Assembly (NCBI GenBank): GCA_050084985.1
Contig: JBITNC010000001.1
Coordinates: forward strand, 46,810,001 to 46,874,000
Source of the DNA: Nageia nagi
Lineage: Eukaryota; Pinophyta
Direction of reading: 5' to 3'
Length of the DNA stretch: 64,000 nucleotides
In this document: positions 11,901-25,129 of the stretch, piece after piece
How positions within the stretch are numbered: the stretch's first letter is position 1
How the letters are laid out: every line of letters begins with the position of its first letter
Notes under the pieces: model-generated
Told to the model about the DNA's origin: nothing
What the model saw: the letters and a program-made list of their open reading frames with translations, nothing else
Databases searched by the model: none
Made by a program: the position numbers and the translations under genes

Positions 11901-13080
11901 TCATAATCATAATTGATTATGGGCCCACTATCAAATTCAAATACCTTTATAGGTGGCCTAGTTGAAGACTCACTAGTCTCATCAAAGATTACATCTTTAC
12001 TAATATAATTATTTTAATTAGTAGGATCCATGAGTCTAGAAGTTTTGCATTCACTATCATACCCAAGAAGAATACACCTCTTTGATTTTTCACCAGTATT
12101 CTTCCTTTTCTCCTTAGGAATATGCATGTAGGCAGTACAACCAAATACTCAAAGATGTGAGATATTAGGTCACTCTCTTGACTATGCTTCTTTAGTTGTC
12201 ATCCCATCAAGAGCTTTTATGGGTACCTTATTTAGTAGATATATGGTAGTATTTATTTCTTTAACCTAAAAATTCCATCCATTTTTTCATCTTTCAACAT
12301 GCTTCTTACAATTTCTATAATGGTTTGATTTCTCCTTTCACAAACCCCATTTGTTTGTGGTGTGTAAGATGTGGTCAATTGTCATTGAATTCTATGCTAC
12401 TTCAAGAATATAGAATATGCATTTGATAGGTATTCCCCATTTCAATCTAAGTGGATTAAAAGGATATGATGATCAATTTATTTCTCCACAATTTATTTGA
12501 ATTCCTTGAAGTAGAAAACTTTTTGGTCCTTTGTCTTCAAGAGATACACCCATATTTTTTGGATTAGTCATCAATAAATAATAGGAAGTATCTGATCCCA
12601 GAAATACTAACCCTAATTCATCTACATAAATTGGTATGTATCACATCAATAGGTCCTTTAGCATTATGTGTACTATCATCGAATGGAATTTTATGTTATT
12701 TTCTTACTATGCAAGTAGAACAAACATTAGTAGGACAAGTAAGAGATAGAATACCATGTATCATATCCTTCTTTTACAGAGTGATTAGGTAGTTTTGATT
12801 CATATGTACAAATATTTGATGCCAAATAATGCTCATATATATGACATGAATATTGAGAGCTTGATTGTTGTAAGCTACAACTTCAAGCAAAAATATTCTG
12901 CCAACTCCTTTTGCTTTTGCTACTATTTGACATTAACCTTTGGATTTTTCATTAATGAAGCAAAATATTTCTCCTTTCATAGTATCAAAATCCACTTTCT
13001 TATTATTTTCTATCATATGCTAACTAATAAGAGGTACTTCATGGTCCTTAACACATATAATACCTCTTTGATCTGATAGT
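11901..13080 (-). pseudogene. Element D integrase, decayed
   Basis: Recognisable copia integrase parts appear in several frames. They include GCTAYMHIPKEKRK and KRCILLGYDSECKTSRLMDP (about 12180-12040), YISKDVIFDETS (about 12000-11960) and, upstream, NKWGL...KEKSNHYR near 12330. Stops and frameshifts are frequent, and I could not place all three catalytic acids. The region ends with Asp/Glu-rich text and STRPPIKVFEF, the usual integrase-RT linker. Confidence 0.75.
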
Positions 13081-13093
13081 TTTTCTTTCCAAG

Positions 13094-13320
13094 TTAGAAA
13101 TGAATATCACCCTTTCTTTCAAATTTATAGAATGTGTTATCACACAATTGAACTTGAATAGGATTTGCATTATCTTCCAAGGAAGAAAACCAATCCTTTT
13201 GACCAATCATATGCTTTAAAGCACCATAAGCAACATACCAAGTGGATGAGATTGTAAGGTTCTCTTGATGAATAAAAGCAATATTGCTAACATCTTCATT
13301 CAATTAATTAACATCATTTA
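13094..13320 (-). pseudogene. Element D protease, active site lost
   Basis: The 13303-13094 frame contains SSTWYVAYGALKHMIGQKDW and then FSSLE. In copia elements this is W-Y-x-D-S-G-A-S-K-H-M-T-G, so the catalytic Asp-Ser-Gly reads Ala-Tyr-Gly. Surrounding residues (KHM, GQKDWF) are intact, which makes identification secure and loss of function very likely. Confidence 0.85.
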
Positions 13321-14180
13321 CAACATTTCCCTTTTATTATTTTATTATGGTCATCTTTATTTCCATTCCCCCTTATTATGAGGGTTTTTTCCTTTTTATT
13401 TTATATTCTTATTGTTTGAAGAGCATTGAGAAAAAGATTTATACCAAAATTCCTATAATTCAACACTTTCTTGTCATAAATCATACAAGTATTATTCTTC
13501 TTATCATTATACTATTGGAAATTTTTATCTTTATCTTTTTACTAGAAAGGTTTCTTGCCTCTTTGATTTTATACCATGGCTTCTTTCTCTCCATTGTAAT
13601 TCACATGAGAAGCTTCTTCTTATTGTAACATTTTTACCAACTCTTCAAAGTAAGGTTTTTGGTTCAGGATGTTCAATATCATCACAAAGGTATCATATTT
13701 ATTTGAGTGTTCTCAAGATAATGAGTACAAGGGGCATATATTCCACCTTTTCACCTAATTCCAATAGGGAGGTGCAAAGGTCTACAACTTTGAAAAGAAA
13801 GAATTCAATTTGTTCATCGCTTTTTCAATTTTAGTGTGTGTAATTATCCTTGAAAGTGTAGAATTTGATTTTGATTCTTTGAGGCAAACACTTGTTGCAA
13901 CTTCTTCCATGTGTATGTTGCATTTTTGGAGTCTCAAACATGAGGTTTACATCATCTAAAATATCAAGTAGAATTATCATGCAAGCTTTCCTACTTCTTT
14001 GATCAAACTTATTTTGGTCTTCATTGGCTATCATTGGATGAGTTTCTTTTCCAATTACAATGTCCTATAATTCTTTAAACTCCATGATTGTCTGAATATT
14101 TATATTCCAAGAGCTATAGTTATTACCCTTCAACACTTGTGAGTTAGGAAATATCTAGACCATATTTTTCTTTCAAATTT
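13321..14180 (-). pseudogene. Element D Gag, decayed
   Basis: The sense strand shows LKGNNYSSWNINIQTIM near 14140-14080 (the copia Gag L-x-G-x-N-Y-x-x-W motif). It continues with DQNKFDQRSRKACMIILLDI and MFETPK near 14020-13920 (UBN2-type Gag). A poor zinc-knuckle-like stretch (TCMIYDKKVLNYRNF) lies near 13470. The frame is broken several times. 13321-13620 is Lys-rich and weakly coding-like. Confidence 0.72.
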
Positions 14181-15943
14181 CAATCAATATTCTTCAATCA
14201 TCAAGTTGAAAAATAATTACTCACTTTGGAGTGGGAAAATTGTCCCCTCCTTCAAATTTAATAATTTTCTCCAAAAATAGGCCTTCAAGGTATTAATTTA
14301 ATGAGGTGGCTCAAATAAATTTATTTAATACCTTTAATTTTAAATCATATACCTAAAAGATTTAAGCACATGTCAAACTTGGTGCCTTGCCAATGCATAA
14401 GGGCTCTTCCTTGAAGTGGGAGTGACTTGTATGTGTTTTATATCTCCAAGTTTATCTTATCCCTTTATAAATTTAGAAACTTTATTATCTCCCCCAATAA
14501 AATATTAGTAACTCCTATAAATGGTTTTATCTAGACAAAATAATTAATTTATATCCTCCAAAAAAATTAATAATCTCCTTTAAATAAATATTTGTGTTGG
14601 GCAAATATATTGTTATGCGGAAAATTTGGAAACTATTTTCACTTTTTCCTTTAAATAGTACTTATTCAAGTTGGATCCTTCAAATATTTGTTTTCCTTTT
14701 AATTATTTATGTTGAAAACATATTTGATTGCTTAATATATTTGTTGCTTCAATATAATCACACCTCTTTAAAGTTTTAATGGCTCTCCTTTAATATAATA
14801 CTCCAAATTCTTTACTTTCATAGTTGTATGTATGTATATCAAATAATTTGTATTATTCAAATTTTGAACATTTGCATTTAATTTTAATTCATTAATTTTA
14901 TTTGTTATGATAAAATTGGTTATTATATTTTTGTTGGGCATGTGCGAGGAGAGGAGGAGGATGGATTGTAATGTTTGAACAATGTGAGATGGAAGTTGTA
15001 GTACAATAGGTTGTTGGGATATTTTTGGACTACAATTTATAGTGCACTAATGCTATGTCTCAAGAGAGTGCATGATTGTGGTGAGAAGCATAGCAAAATG
15101 TGTTGGAAGGCCATGTGGGATCTCTTCTATTCTGGGTGTTTAGTGATGTTTGGATGTGGGTTAAAACACTCAATGCACATTTTTCATAATAAATATAGAT
15201 ATATGTGGGGGTTATGGTATACATAGTTCCAATTTCTCATAGATATCTATATATAGGATGTTTTATGCACCTATAGTAGGAGGAGGTTGCATTTGGGGAG
15301 CACTAGGAGGAGTTCAAGAGGAGACTCAGGTGAATTGTTCATTACAGTGGAGGTAGGCTAACGTGTAGGTAGTGAAATATTTTGATAAAATAAATCCAAT
15401 ATTTCTAGAATTGTAATTTCATAAGAAATTCATGAAATGGGGAAATGCATTGAATGGCTATTTTGTAATAAAAAATAATAGTACATCTAGATCTAGTCAC
15501 TTTGAGGCTACATTTTTTGCAAATAGGAGGGAAATAATTATGTTATGAGACATGCTGGCAAAGTGTACTTGGTTAATGGTTTTAGTTTCTATAGAACCAT
15601 AGATACACATTATTCTCTTCAATACTCCTCACATATTTTATCTCATAGCAGTGTCTCTCACAACTTAGATTTCCTCACAATAAGTTGGAAGACAAGGAGA
15701 GAGATGAGCATATCTTCTTCTCTAACTTATTGGTAGTTGGGGAGTCTTCTCTCTATATCTTTTACAAGGGTGTTGGGCACTCCTTTCCAAATCTCTCTCA
15801 AGCTTTCAATGCAAAAACCATCCCAAAGGGCAGGTTTGATGCAAGAAAATAAGATTTTTTAATTCCATTATTTTTCCATCTCCATTCATCTTAAGGGAAG
15901 ATGGAGCAAGATAATTAACTCATAGAAAAACAAGTATCTTCAC
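14181..15943 (-). other. Element D leader and unexplained sequence
   Basis: This lies between the PBS and Gag of element D. At about 1.7 kb it is long for a copia leader. I see no domain and no internal LTR pair, so it may contain an unrecognised old insertion. Confidence 0.5.
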
Positions 15944-15961
15944 CATAGAGATCTAACACCA
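15944..15961 (-). other. Element D primer-binding site (tRNA-iMet type)
   Basis: The minus strand reads TGGTGTTAGATCTCTATGG directly after the LTR. The start is close to TGGTATCAGAGCTC, and the ATGGTGAAGAT continuation is common in copia leaders. Confidence 0.75.
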
Positions 15962-16155
15962 TATTGGAAATAAACAAAAGAGACAGTTCATCAATATGAA
16001 TAGGAATTTAAATACAAGTATAATTAAGAGTTGCATTCCCATACAATAATAGAATCCATATGAGAAACCCTAAATATTAAAGTGATATAAAATAATAGTA
16101 AATAATACATAATATATTATTTACCTTACATTATTTAGATACCTAATATACTAAT
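15962..16155 (-). repeat. Element D 5' LTR, main fragment
   Basis: It pairs with 10849-11060. It is interrupted after CTAAT (16151-16155), which is the TSD of element A. The remaining 18 bases are at 56894-56911. Confidence 0.87.
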
Positions 16156-17065
16156 TATTGATCAAAATAATGCAACCTAATGGTTTGTTCTAGTGATTTC
16201 TACATCACTTCGATAATGGAAAGTTCCTTGAATTAGTAGAATATGGTGGTACAATGCGCTTGTGGTTGTTTTTGCTCAATCTCTAGGTTATAGGATAGAT
16301 CCTATCTAATAAAAGTTTAAAAGTAATAGGAAAGAGATAAAAAATCTAAAATACTAAACAAAGAAATGTAAATAACATCAAAATAAACTAAACTATTCAA
16401 CTTGAGCATTATTGCATAGCCAATAATCCATAACTAAGATTGAGAATAGAATAACTATCTCATTCCTAGGGTCTTGCAATTGCAATACATACCCACAACT
16501 TTAGAAAAATCCTCATACATAATAATCACTTTTGAGATAACAATCATATAATTCTAAGTAAAAAACATCTTCACATTGCATTATAATATATGAAAGCAAT
16601 TTTTACAATGGGATAATTTGGTAAAATGTTCGACCATTTGGACTTCTAATAGTCCACTATATATAATGGTTTCTTTATAATGGGTGTTTGTCCACCATTA
16701 ATAACTATATTTACCCCTCTGACTAAACTTAAATATTTATAATATTTACATAAGATTCTATAACTATAACTAATTATGGAGCATGGTCTAGATGCGGTGT
16801 TGATTCTTGGAATATGCAAATCTTTAATCTTATATCTATTCAACCATAATTAGTCTCTTTTGTCTCTTGACCTTGCTCAATCTAGAACTATTTATAAATT
16901 AAGAGGTATGTTTTTCCTCTTATATAAGTACAATCAACTCATCTCAATAGTTGATGGTCTACCAACTCTTTGTAATCATAAAATGCTCTTGTCTATAGTT
17001 TCAATACTGAATAGTGTAAGGGTGAAGGGAAGATGTATCATTTCAAACCTAAGTTAACTACTACT
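16156..17065 (-). repeat. Element A 3' LTR, truncated
   Basis: It matches 55009-55919 in order, for example TGATCAAAATAATG, GGAAAGAGATAAAAAATCTAAA, CTATCTCATTCCTAGG and TTTCAAACCTAAGTTAACTA. Similarity stops at about 17065. The other 969 bases of the right LTR have no counterpart here, so the copy seems to have lost its sense-strand beginning. A TATA-like stretch (TATATATAGTGG on minus) is near 16652-16664. Confidence 0.82.
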
Positions 17066-17079
17066 CTTACATGGAAGCT

Positions 17080-20000
17080 ATTTAGGATCTTCATCTTGCT
17101 AAAGAAGAGAACCCTCAACAAATGCTCCCACTTGCTTTCCCAAATGCATATTTTTGTGGGGTCTATAGCTGGGCTATTAATTCTACAGGCAACTAGGACT
17201 TAAGCTTTACAAATAAGTCTTGGAGGTCCTTTTCATCTACTTGTGACATGATGGGGTATGCTTGAAATTTTGTAATATTTTCTTTAAAACTTGTTAGAAC
17301 ATCCCCCAACTTTCCAAGATTCAAAAATATTGTAATATCCTCCTGACCCAATTCATTCATTTCTTCTAGATCTAAGACTTACTTCTCAAAAATATTTATT
17401 GCATAATATTACTCAAAGAATGATTTAGTATTAGCCACTCAATGAGTAATGCCACTCTATACATATACCTCTTCCCACAATTTAGGAGCATTCAATTGAA
17501 TCAAATAATTAACATACATATCTACAAAACTAATTTCAACTTTCAATTGACCATTTTCTAGGTCCAACATTGTTGCTAGATTTTTTATATCACAAATATC
17601 TCTTAATCTTCTCAAAATTATTTACCCACTCCTTGGTTTCATTGTGGCTAGGTCTTTCTCTATTATTACTCTTATCCAACAATGCATTTCTTCAATTTTT
17701 CTTTTGAGGATGAAAGAGCTAAGTATTTCAAAGAAACCTAAGCATCATATAAAATAATGACATGTTCTACCTAATTTCTCAAATTGTTAAGCTTGTACAT
17801 GCTTACCATCTTCTCTCCAACCTACTCAACTAGGTATTTTTTGAAATCTTTGATTATATGTAGTAACTTTATTTTATCATTATTTAAAATTTGATTGGCT
17901 ATTGCATTCTTATTTAGTTCTTCTTCAATTTTCTAAGCTTTCTTGCTATCTACTATGTTGGATTGAGCTTTTAAATCTTCAATTTGCTTCTTCAATTTAT
18001 TCAGCACTGAATTTGCCTCATGTAGCTTTTATCATGCTCATCTTTTTATTTGGTCAATTTTTCAATAAGATCATTATTTTGATTCTACAATTGTATCATT
18101 ATTTTATCCTTCTTTGAGCTCTCTCCTTTCAATTGTTAAATCTTTTTATTTAGTTTTTCTATTTTATTATCCATTGATTGGAGACTCTTTCCCACTACAA
18201 GGGAAGTATTGATAAAAAATCTAGACTGATCCACTACTAGGGAATTTTGTATTTTTACATCTATAACTATGGTAGGGGTATTTTTATCTAACTTACCATC
18301 CTTAAAGGGCATCTATGCTGACCTTATATCCCTAAAATCTATCACTCTACTCAATAATCTACCCTAATGTTTTGGGAGAGTTTGGATTTTATTAACAAAT
18401 TTTGACTAATCAATAGGTTCTACCACTTGGGTAGAAAAATGCTTTTTATTCCATCACCCATGGTAGTAGAAAATGGAAGTAAAGAATATTGAGGCATACC
18501 CATTTTTGAATTTGATGCAAGGGTTGTTGGTGTGGCAATCTCTTTTCTTGTATATATAGCCTTCTCTTTTTGTTGTTGTTCTACTTCATTAGCAGCTTAT
18601 TCTTCCTTCCTAAGAGTCTTATCCATTTTTTTGAAATCTTTCTTCTTATTTTTATCATCATCATCATCATTATCTACATCTTTGCTCAATCTTGGTATTC
18701 CAATGCCAAGGACATTCCCTCCTCCTTGTTGAACTTCATCCCCTAGGTCTTCTTGAGCATGTTGATATATAATAGTATCTATGCTCTAGGTTTAATTTGT
18801 TTTTGCATCTATGACCTCTATATATCCAACACTTTTCTTGAGCTCTTCTTCTTGTACCTATGGTGATGGCACTTTAGTGATGATGACTTCTTTAAAGATT
18901 ATTTCTTCTTTGGGGTTTGTTTCCCTATAATTGGCTTCTTAAGTAATAACTCAATTTTCTTTTATTTTTTAGGGGAAGATTCCATGAAAGTAGTAGATAT
19001 TTCAATTTATGTATCTTTTATTTTCCTTCCTATCTACTTGGATCTTGACCCTTCAATTTTTCTTTTCTTCAAATCCTTTAGCTCTTAAGCTCTCTATTCC
19101 AATGGTTGGTTATCTTGTGATGCCTTCCCTTGAAAATTTGCTAGAAATGGTTTCCCTTTCTATAACAATAGGTCTTTTTAGTACTATGAGCACCAATATC
19201 TATCATGCTTAAATTCACCAAAAGGATTATTTTCTACATGCATGCCTTTGATGGTATATTCAAATCTAAATTTTGTAAAATAATCTAAATTTGGCCCCCA
19301 TTTCATCTCATATTTGAGTTGGGTAGTAACCTCTAGAGCCAAGGTAAATTCTTACCTTTTTGTTTCCCATAATCTATATTTTTTAACTCCTTATAGGGCC
19401 ATCCATGCTATATCTAATATACAAAATTCCCACTTAGGGGAGGCCTTAGCTTCTTAGTTTATCTGATTTCCAAAATACTCTATGTATGGTTAGGATTCAA
19501 GGTTGAATGTCAAACACTTTTTATTGGCCTTAATAATTATAGAAAACTCCCCAACTCAGTCATACATCTATGGAAGCTCTAATTTTTCCAATTTTTTACA
19601 CCCTACTTCTAAAAAAGTAAAATATCTTGCTATGATTGACATTTTGATCACTAGCTTAAAATTTTTGCCGAACCCCTATCTAGTCTCTATTGCATAAATT
19701 TGCCTACCTATTTCCAAGAAATATAGATGTGAAGAAACAAACTTGGGTAACAAAAAGGCAATCTCAAAATATCCATACCTAAAAATGATTTTCCTCTCCT
19801 TGAGTAAGTACCAATCTCCAATTCTATTTCTACCTTAAAGGACATCCTACACTGTTTGATGAAGTTTATGTACATTATGTCCTATAAGAATTTTCATTTT
19901 TAGGACAAATAATTTCTCAATGAACTCATAATATGATCCAAACAATTTTTTCAAATTTCATTCAAAAGTAAGGATGCAAAATTGTAGCAAACATAAGCTT

Positions 20001-20900
20001 AAACAATATGGCAAGCCATTCTTACCATAGCCTCATCCATCTCAATTTGGGTCACTTGACCAAGAATGATTTCTAGAGCTTACAAGACCTATCTATCCCA
20101 AGATTTGATAAATAATGCAACATCATAGCTCTATTGTAGATTTTTTGCATTCTTTATGAATATTTCATCAATTCAATTGATCATTTCTTTTTCATTATGA
20201 TAAAAATATTTTTGCTCCTTATTTAGATCAATTGGCTTCTTTACATGCAAGTTCCAATCATTTGTAACTACAAAAGCATTTAAAATGAAAATAGGGGAAT
20301 AGTCTAGGAAAGAGCCAAGCTAATACTTTGACTCACCCTCAACCTTTTTTTATTCTTTTTATGCCCTTATTATTAATCCTTATGGTCTATGCCTAAAGGT
20401 GATGGCCTTGAGTAACTTTGGACATGTAAATAACTCATATGGTACACAATATGCTAGGCCTTAGTTGAGCATTATATTATTCCCTCCATCCTTCTTATTT
20501 CCTTTCTTTGTACCCTTAGGACTTTGCTATATCAAAAATGGATTATTTAGGTCCACACATCATGTATGTATGTGATCGAAAACTCCCATCTAAGTCTAGT
20601 TGAATCTAAGTGCATTCTCTAGGTACTTGTCATGAATCTTTGCTAGCTGTGAGTTTGCTCCCTCTTCCTAAAAAACTATAGTCTCTTGATATTTCTCCAT
20701 TATTATCTTCAATTTCTTGGAATCCCTTGTAAATATTAGTCTCTTGAATCTACTAAACTATGTTACCTATCAAACTCCTTGAACTCTAGCACTGGTAGCT
20801 TTGAAAATAGTGTTCAGCTCTACAAGTGCATGAAAACTCGATTTCTCAAATTTGCTAAGTGAGGAATTAACTAAGTTAGGGTTATATTTTATTATTCAAG
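17080..20900 (-). pseudogene. Element A extra ORF downstream of integrase (unknown function), decayed
   Basis: I do not recognise the family. On the minus strand an open stretch near 19700-19200 contains MSIIARYFTFLEVGCKKLEK and later YEMKWGPNLDYFTKFRFEYT and FGEFKHDRY, with stops only at Gln-like positions. A coiled-coil part at about 18200-18000 contains QSMDNKIEKLNKKI and KDKIMIQLQNQNNDLIEKLT. The sense order places it between integrase (now right of element C) and the 3' LTR, the same place as the extra ORF in element C. Function is unknown. A structural or nucleic-acid-binding role would be speculation. Confidence 0.6.
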
Positions 20901-21317
20901 GGGTTCCAAATTTTGACTATTAATGGAAATTAATGCTAATAAGAATGTTTAAATTTGCACAATAAAATTTTGTTAGATTTGGAAGGTAAAGGGTATTAAC
21001 TTCAATTGCACCAATTTAAATTGAAGGGTGATGTGTATAGGAAGAAAACTTTTTTGAGGTAATCCTAGTTTAAAGGAAAATCATGAGATTTTTTCAAGGC
21101 AAACTTATTTTAAAGGAAAGTCACTTGATAGGAAACTTTACTTTTACTATACTTTATTGCCACCATGCCTAATAAATACAGATCTTTAACAACTAACCTA
21201 ACTCCTAGGGAAACACACAAGAGATATACATAGATTTTTATATTTTTGAAGCACAAAACACAAATAAAGGAAGAAATTATTTATAATATACACACTTGGA
21301 GGATGTTATGAAATCAT

Positions 21318-21491
21318 TGTATATGCATACATAGCCCAATACCCTAGTGGTTTTCGAGCATGTATTGTCCTTACTTGTCTAAAAGAAGAGTGTTTTAGCA
21401 AGCTTTTGGATAGTTTTGATGAGACAATACACTAACTAAGTGTTTTGAGGCATAAAAAGGGAGTAATGTTAGTAGAATAGAGGTTCATTTA
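21318..21491 (+). repeat. Element C 5' LTR, first fragment
   Basis: It matches 44971-45135 of the 3' LTR (ATGTATTGTCCTTACTTGTCT, TAGTAGAATAGAGGTTCAT and others). It ends in ATTTA (21487-21491), the TSD of element E. The LTR resumes at 33548. Confidence 0.92.
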
Positions 21492-22351
21492 TGTTGCAAT
21501 TAAAATTGAGCTGGAATGTAGAATAACATAAAGTACAATTATTCTTCAATCTTCATTGAACCTCAAATTATATAACATAGATAGACATGTTGTAATTGCA
21601 AGATGATATTCAATCTTAGTTCAAACTACAATTTGCCCTTAGAAGGGACTTTTACAAATGCTATGTGCCAAAATAAAGAGTATTAAATCTTCATTGTTTT
21701 TGAGTTGCTTGCTTCTTCCCTTGGTATGAGTAACCTGTAAATCCTACACACATGCAAAAGACAATAACATCAAAGCCTCTATGTATGACAAGTATTAAAA
21801 TGAAACTAGCATAAAATAATAAAATGTATAAGCTCACAAGATTTTGGCAGCATTACCCTACTTCAAAAATGGGTTCAATTGGGGTCTATTAGGTTCATAT
21901 TGCTTTGTATTAGCTTGTATTTATAGATCTTGGATGAGATGTTTCAAGGCTGGTAAGAGGAAGTGAACAGCCACTGTAGGTTGTAACTGACCCCCTCTAT
22001 CCACCTCATCTTGGAGAAACGAAGCATTCCAACTTCCTTTTACTATTTTGGTGTCTTTTTGGCTATTACAGAGTCACTAGCATTTGGAATACGAACACCG
22101 ATGACTGGATCAAAATGCCAACATTTCAAGGTGAACATCGGCGACTGGTTAACAATTTTATAACAATATTAAAACGATTGCCAAATAGTCAATTTTTATC
22201 GAAAAGGGGTCATGTGACCACTCATTTTGCATGTACTTGATGAGAGATATCTAATAATGAAGTTTTCAAGCTTATTTGAGGCTTGTATAAAGAGTTATGA
22301 TTATTTCAATGTTTACTTGGTTAAAGAGGGGGACATTTTTAGGTGTCTACA
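21492..22351 (-). repeat. Element E 3' LTR
   Basis: It aligns end to end with 32682-33542. A hand count gives about 50 differences, mostly transitions, plus a single-base indel, clustered in the CpG-containing stretch at 22080-22150. A TATA box (CTATAAATACAAG on minus) lies near 21913-21926. Confidence 0.96.
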
Positions 22352-22368
22352 TTTTGCCCCTTTTTGAA
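22352..22368 (-). other. Element E polypurine tract
   Basis: The minus strand reads CAAAAAGGGGCAAAA immediately before the LTR start TGTAGACACC. This sets the direction of transcription. Confidence 0.85.
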
Positions 22369-22929
22369 ATTATCAACCAAAAATATATGGTTGATGATTT
22401 CAAAAATATAAAATGAGAAGCATTGTTGCTTGATTGTGATATAAGTTTTGACTCAATTTCTTAAATGAATCAAAATTTTGATTTATCAAATTATGATAAA
22501 GTGTGTTTTCATTTTACATTTGATGTAGTTTTGAAAACAAATTTGAATATACTTCAGAAGTGACTATTTTTGGTATGACAATGTGTTGAGCTTGTGTGAC
22601 AATTGCATGACATTTCTATAATGTTGTTCTACATGTCTAAGTGCACATGTACCATATAAGTCCCCCTTAGTATATGAGTTTGATGGTGTTGTCCTTTGTC
22701 CCGACAACGGGGTTTCAAGATAATCTCTTGTAACAATGATACATCACATTTTATCTCCTTTGATATTTGTAAATGTTAACAATATTTTTAAGAAATATCA
22801 TCAAACTCTTTTTTCGTATAAAGCTTAAGATCTTTTAGTAAGATATAATTATAGCTTCTCTAAATCAAAACTTGTTATTTATACATATTTCATCATCCAG
22901 TGTTGTCATGAAGATAGCCCTTGCCATGA

Positions 22930-23235
22930 CTGAATATGATTTTTTAACTTTTGCAATTGATACATTTTGAAAATGATATTGTAATACATCAAAACTACAC
23001 TTGTGTCCATCTCCATACTGTGTGCTATTTATGGTGGTTGCATGACAAGACTCTAGTTTGTCTCTGCATGCCAAAGCGAGTATGTTATGGTAAGCTTATT
23101 TGATGTATACAATTTTGAGATAATGATGTTGTATATCAAAACTTCACTTGTGTTTATCTCCATACTGTGTGCTGTTTATGGTAGTTGTGTGACAAGACTC
23201 TAGTTTGTCTCTGCATGCCAAAGTGAGTATGGGAT
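22930..23235. repeat. 147-bp tandem duplication in element E
   Basis: Two adjacent copies share CATCTCCATACTGTGTGCT or its variant and GACAAGACTCTAGTTTGTCT followed by CTGCATGCCAAAG. The word ATCAAAACT starts at 22988 and 23135. More diverged relatives (CAATTGAAGTATTTTGAA and similar) occur near 23735 and 24420. Confidence 0.88.
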
Positions 23236-25129
23236 AGGAAGCTTGTTTTGTATATACAAGTCATCTTTTATTTTTCTCTACTTTTGACCCAGCAGAATGG
23301 GTTTCGTGATGATCTTTTGCATAAGTATTTTAGAATCATATTGAGCATAAACATCTTATTTCAGGTTATAGGCAATCCTAATTACCTTAACCGTGAGTAG
23401 ACATATAACTTTTGATTTTGTAATTAACAATGTTTTGGGCATATTTTAAAAGAAATGTAGCCATGGTATTACTATGTGATTGTGAGCTTACTATGTGATT
23501 GTGGTGCTTTTCTTAGCATTATGACCCCTTTTGAATTGACTAATGATGTCAGTGACGATGATGATAGACTGTTCAAAAAACTAATACATATTAGCTAGTG
23601 AACAAGTAAGATGAATGTACAAATGATTCTAACCTTATTGTTTCAATCATTTATAGGTGAACATAAGGTTTAATTTTAGGTCATGGGAAGTTGTATTTAT
23701 CCCAATTATCCAAGTATGATTTCTTGAGCTTTGCAATTGAAGTATTTTGAACACATGTTGGTTGTGCACCAAATAGGTACTAAAGGCTTGTTCCCATATA
23801 TCATTACATGGGTGTCTTGTGTTTATCCCAAGGAATGTATGGAGCCGAGTCAAATATATGACATGAAGTGCCCTTTGTGTGCACTAATTTGAATTTTGAT
23901 TATTATGTTATTCTCTAAAAAGGTAGGTTTTACAAAAATCATTGGAATCATGTTTTTTGATGACTAGGGTTTCCTGAATATGTATAACAATAAGTGATGA
24001 CTAAACATGCATAACATGACATATGATTTGAACTAAGAAGTTTGTGATTCATTGTAAGATCATAAACAATAAATGGTGTTTGTCCTATCAAGGATTCATG
24101 ATGAAATTATTTATGATCGAGTTTGCATGTTTATTGCATAATGTGGTGAGCAAACATAGTCATGTATCTTAAGAAAATACAAGCAAACTAATATGTTATC
24201 ATCATTGACTTATACAAATACAACTAGACTCATAAGTAAGTGATAATATACTTGAGGTTGGTAAGTGGTTAAGTCAAGACTCATACACTTGAGTTTATCA
24301 ACTTATGTATGAATATTTTAAATCTTGATTTTGTTGGTTGATAATAGAGGCAAATGATTTGCTTTGGGTCATGGACAATCATAGTTGCCCCAAGTTATAA
24401 TCAAACATAAACTTTTGAATTTTCACAATCAAAGTATTTTGAAAATAAATTCTACATTTTACTAAGTACTCATGCTTGTCTACAACATGCTATTTTATGG
24501 AACACTGTATTCCATAGGCTCTATGCCATTAGCATGTATGTGACGTGGAGTCCTTTCAAAGTAGATAACATTTTAATGTTTGATAATTCTGCTATTTGCC
24601 CTAGCAGAATGGGTTTCATGATCATTTCTTGCGAAAATCATTAGAAATATGTTTTTCCATGATTGAGGTTTTTTGTTGAACATGACTTGAAAACAAGATG
24701 AATGCATTCTACCTCATTTATTGAGATGATGATACAAACTTCAAGTTTACTACAAGGATCAACATAATGATAGATGATTGTATTATGTATTTTATTATTT
24801 ATTCTTAAGACATTTAAAAGCATGATTATTAGACTTTAATCATGAACGTACTTTGATGTGCCACACATTGATGGTGTATCTCAAGATTGAATAAGTCTTT
24901 CGATTATTGTTATTAGTTTTATTATTATTTCAATCATCAATGTTGATTTGGATATTATTAAATATCTTCAAATTTAGGGATAATGATTTGAAAAATTGTA
25001 GTATTAGATTGTATCATTTACCAGGTTTGTCTACTAATACTTTTTATTTTATGATAACATGTACAAAGGATATGGAACAAGGTGTAGCACACATTCAATT
25101 TATGGGTAGATGATAATGAATGGAAAGGG

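Noticed and set aside
21299-21312. Earlier start of element C LTR at the TGTTATG near 21304
   Set aside because: Sequences left of TGTATATGC differ between the two copies, and only the start at 21318 gives matching flanks (ATCAT and ATCAC).
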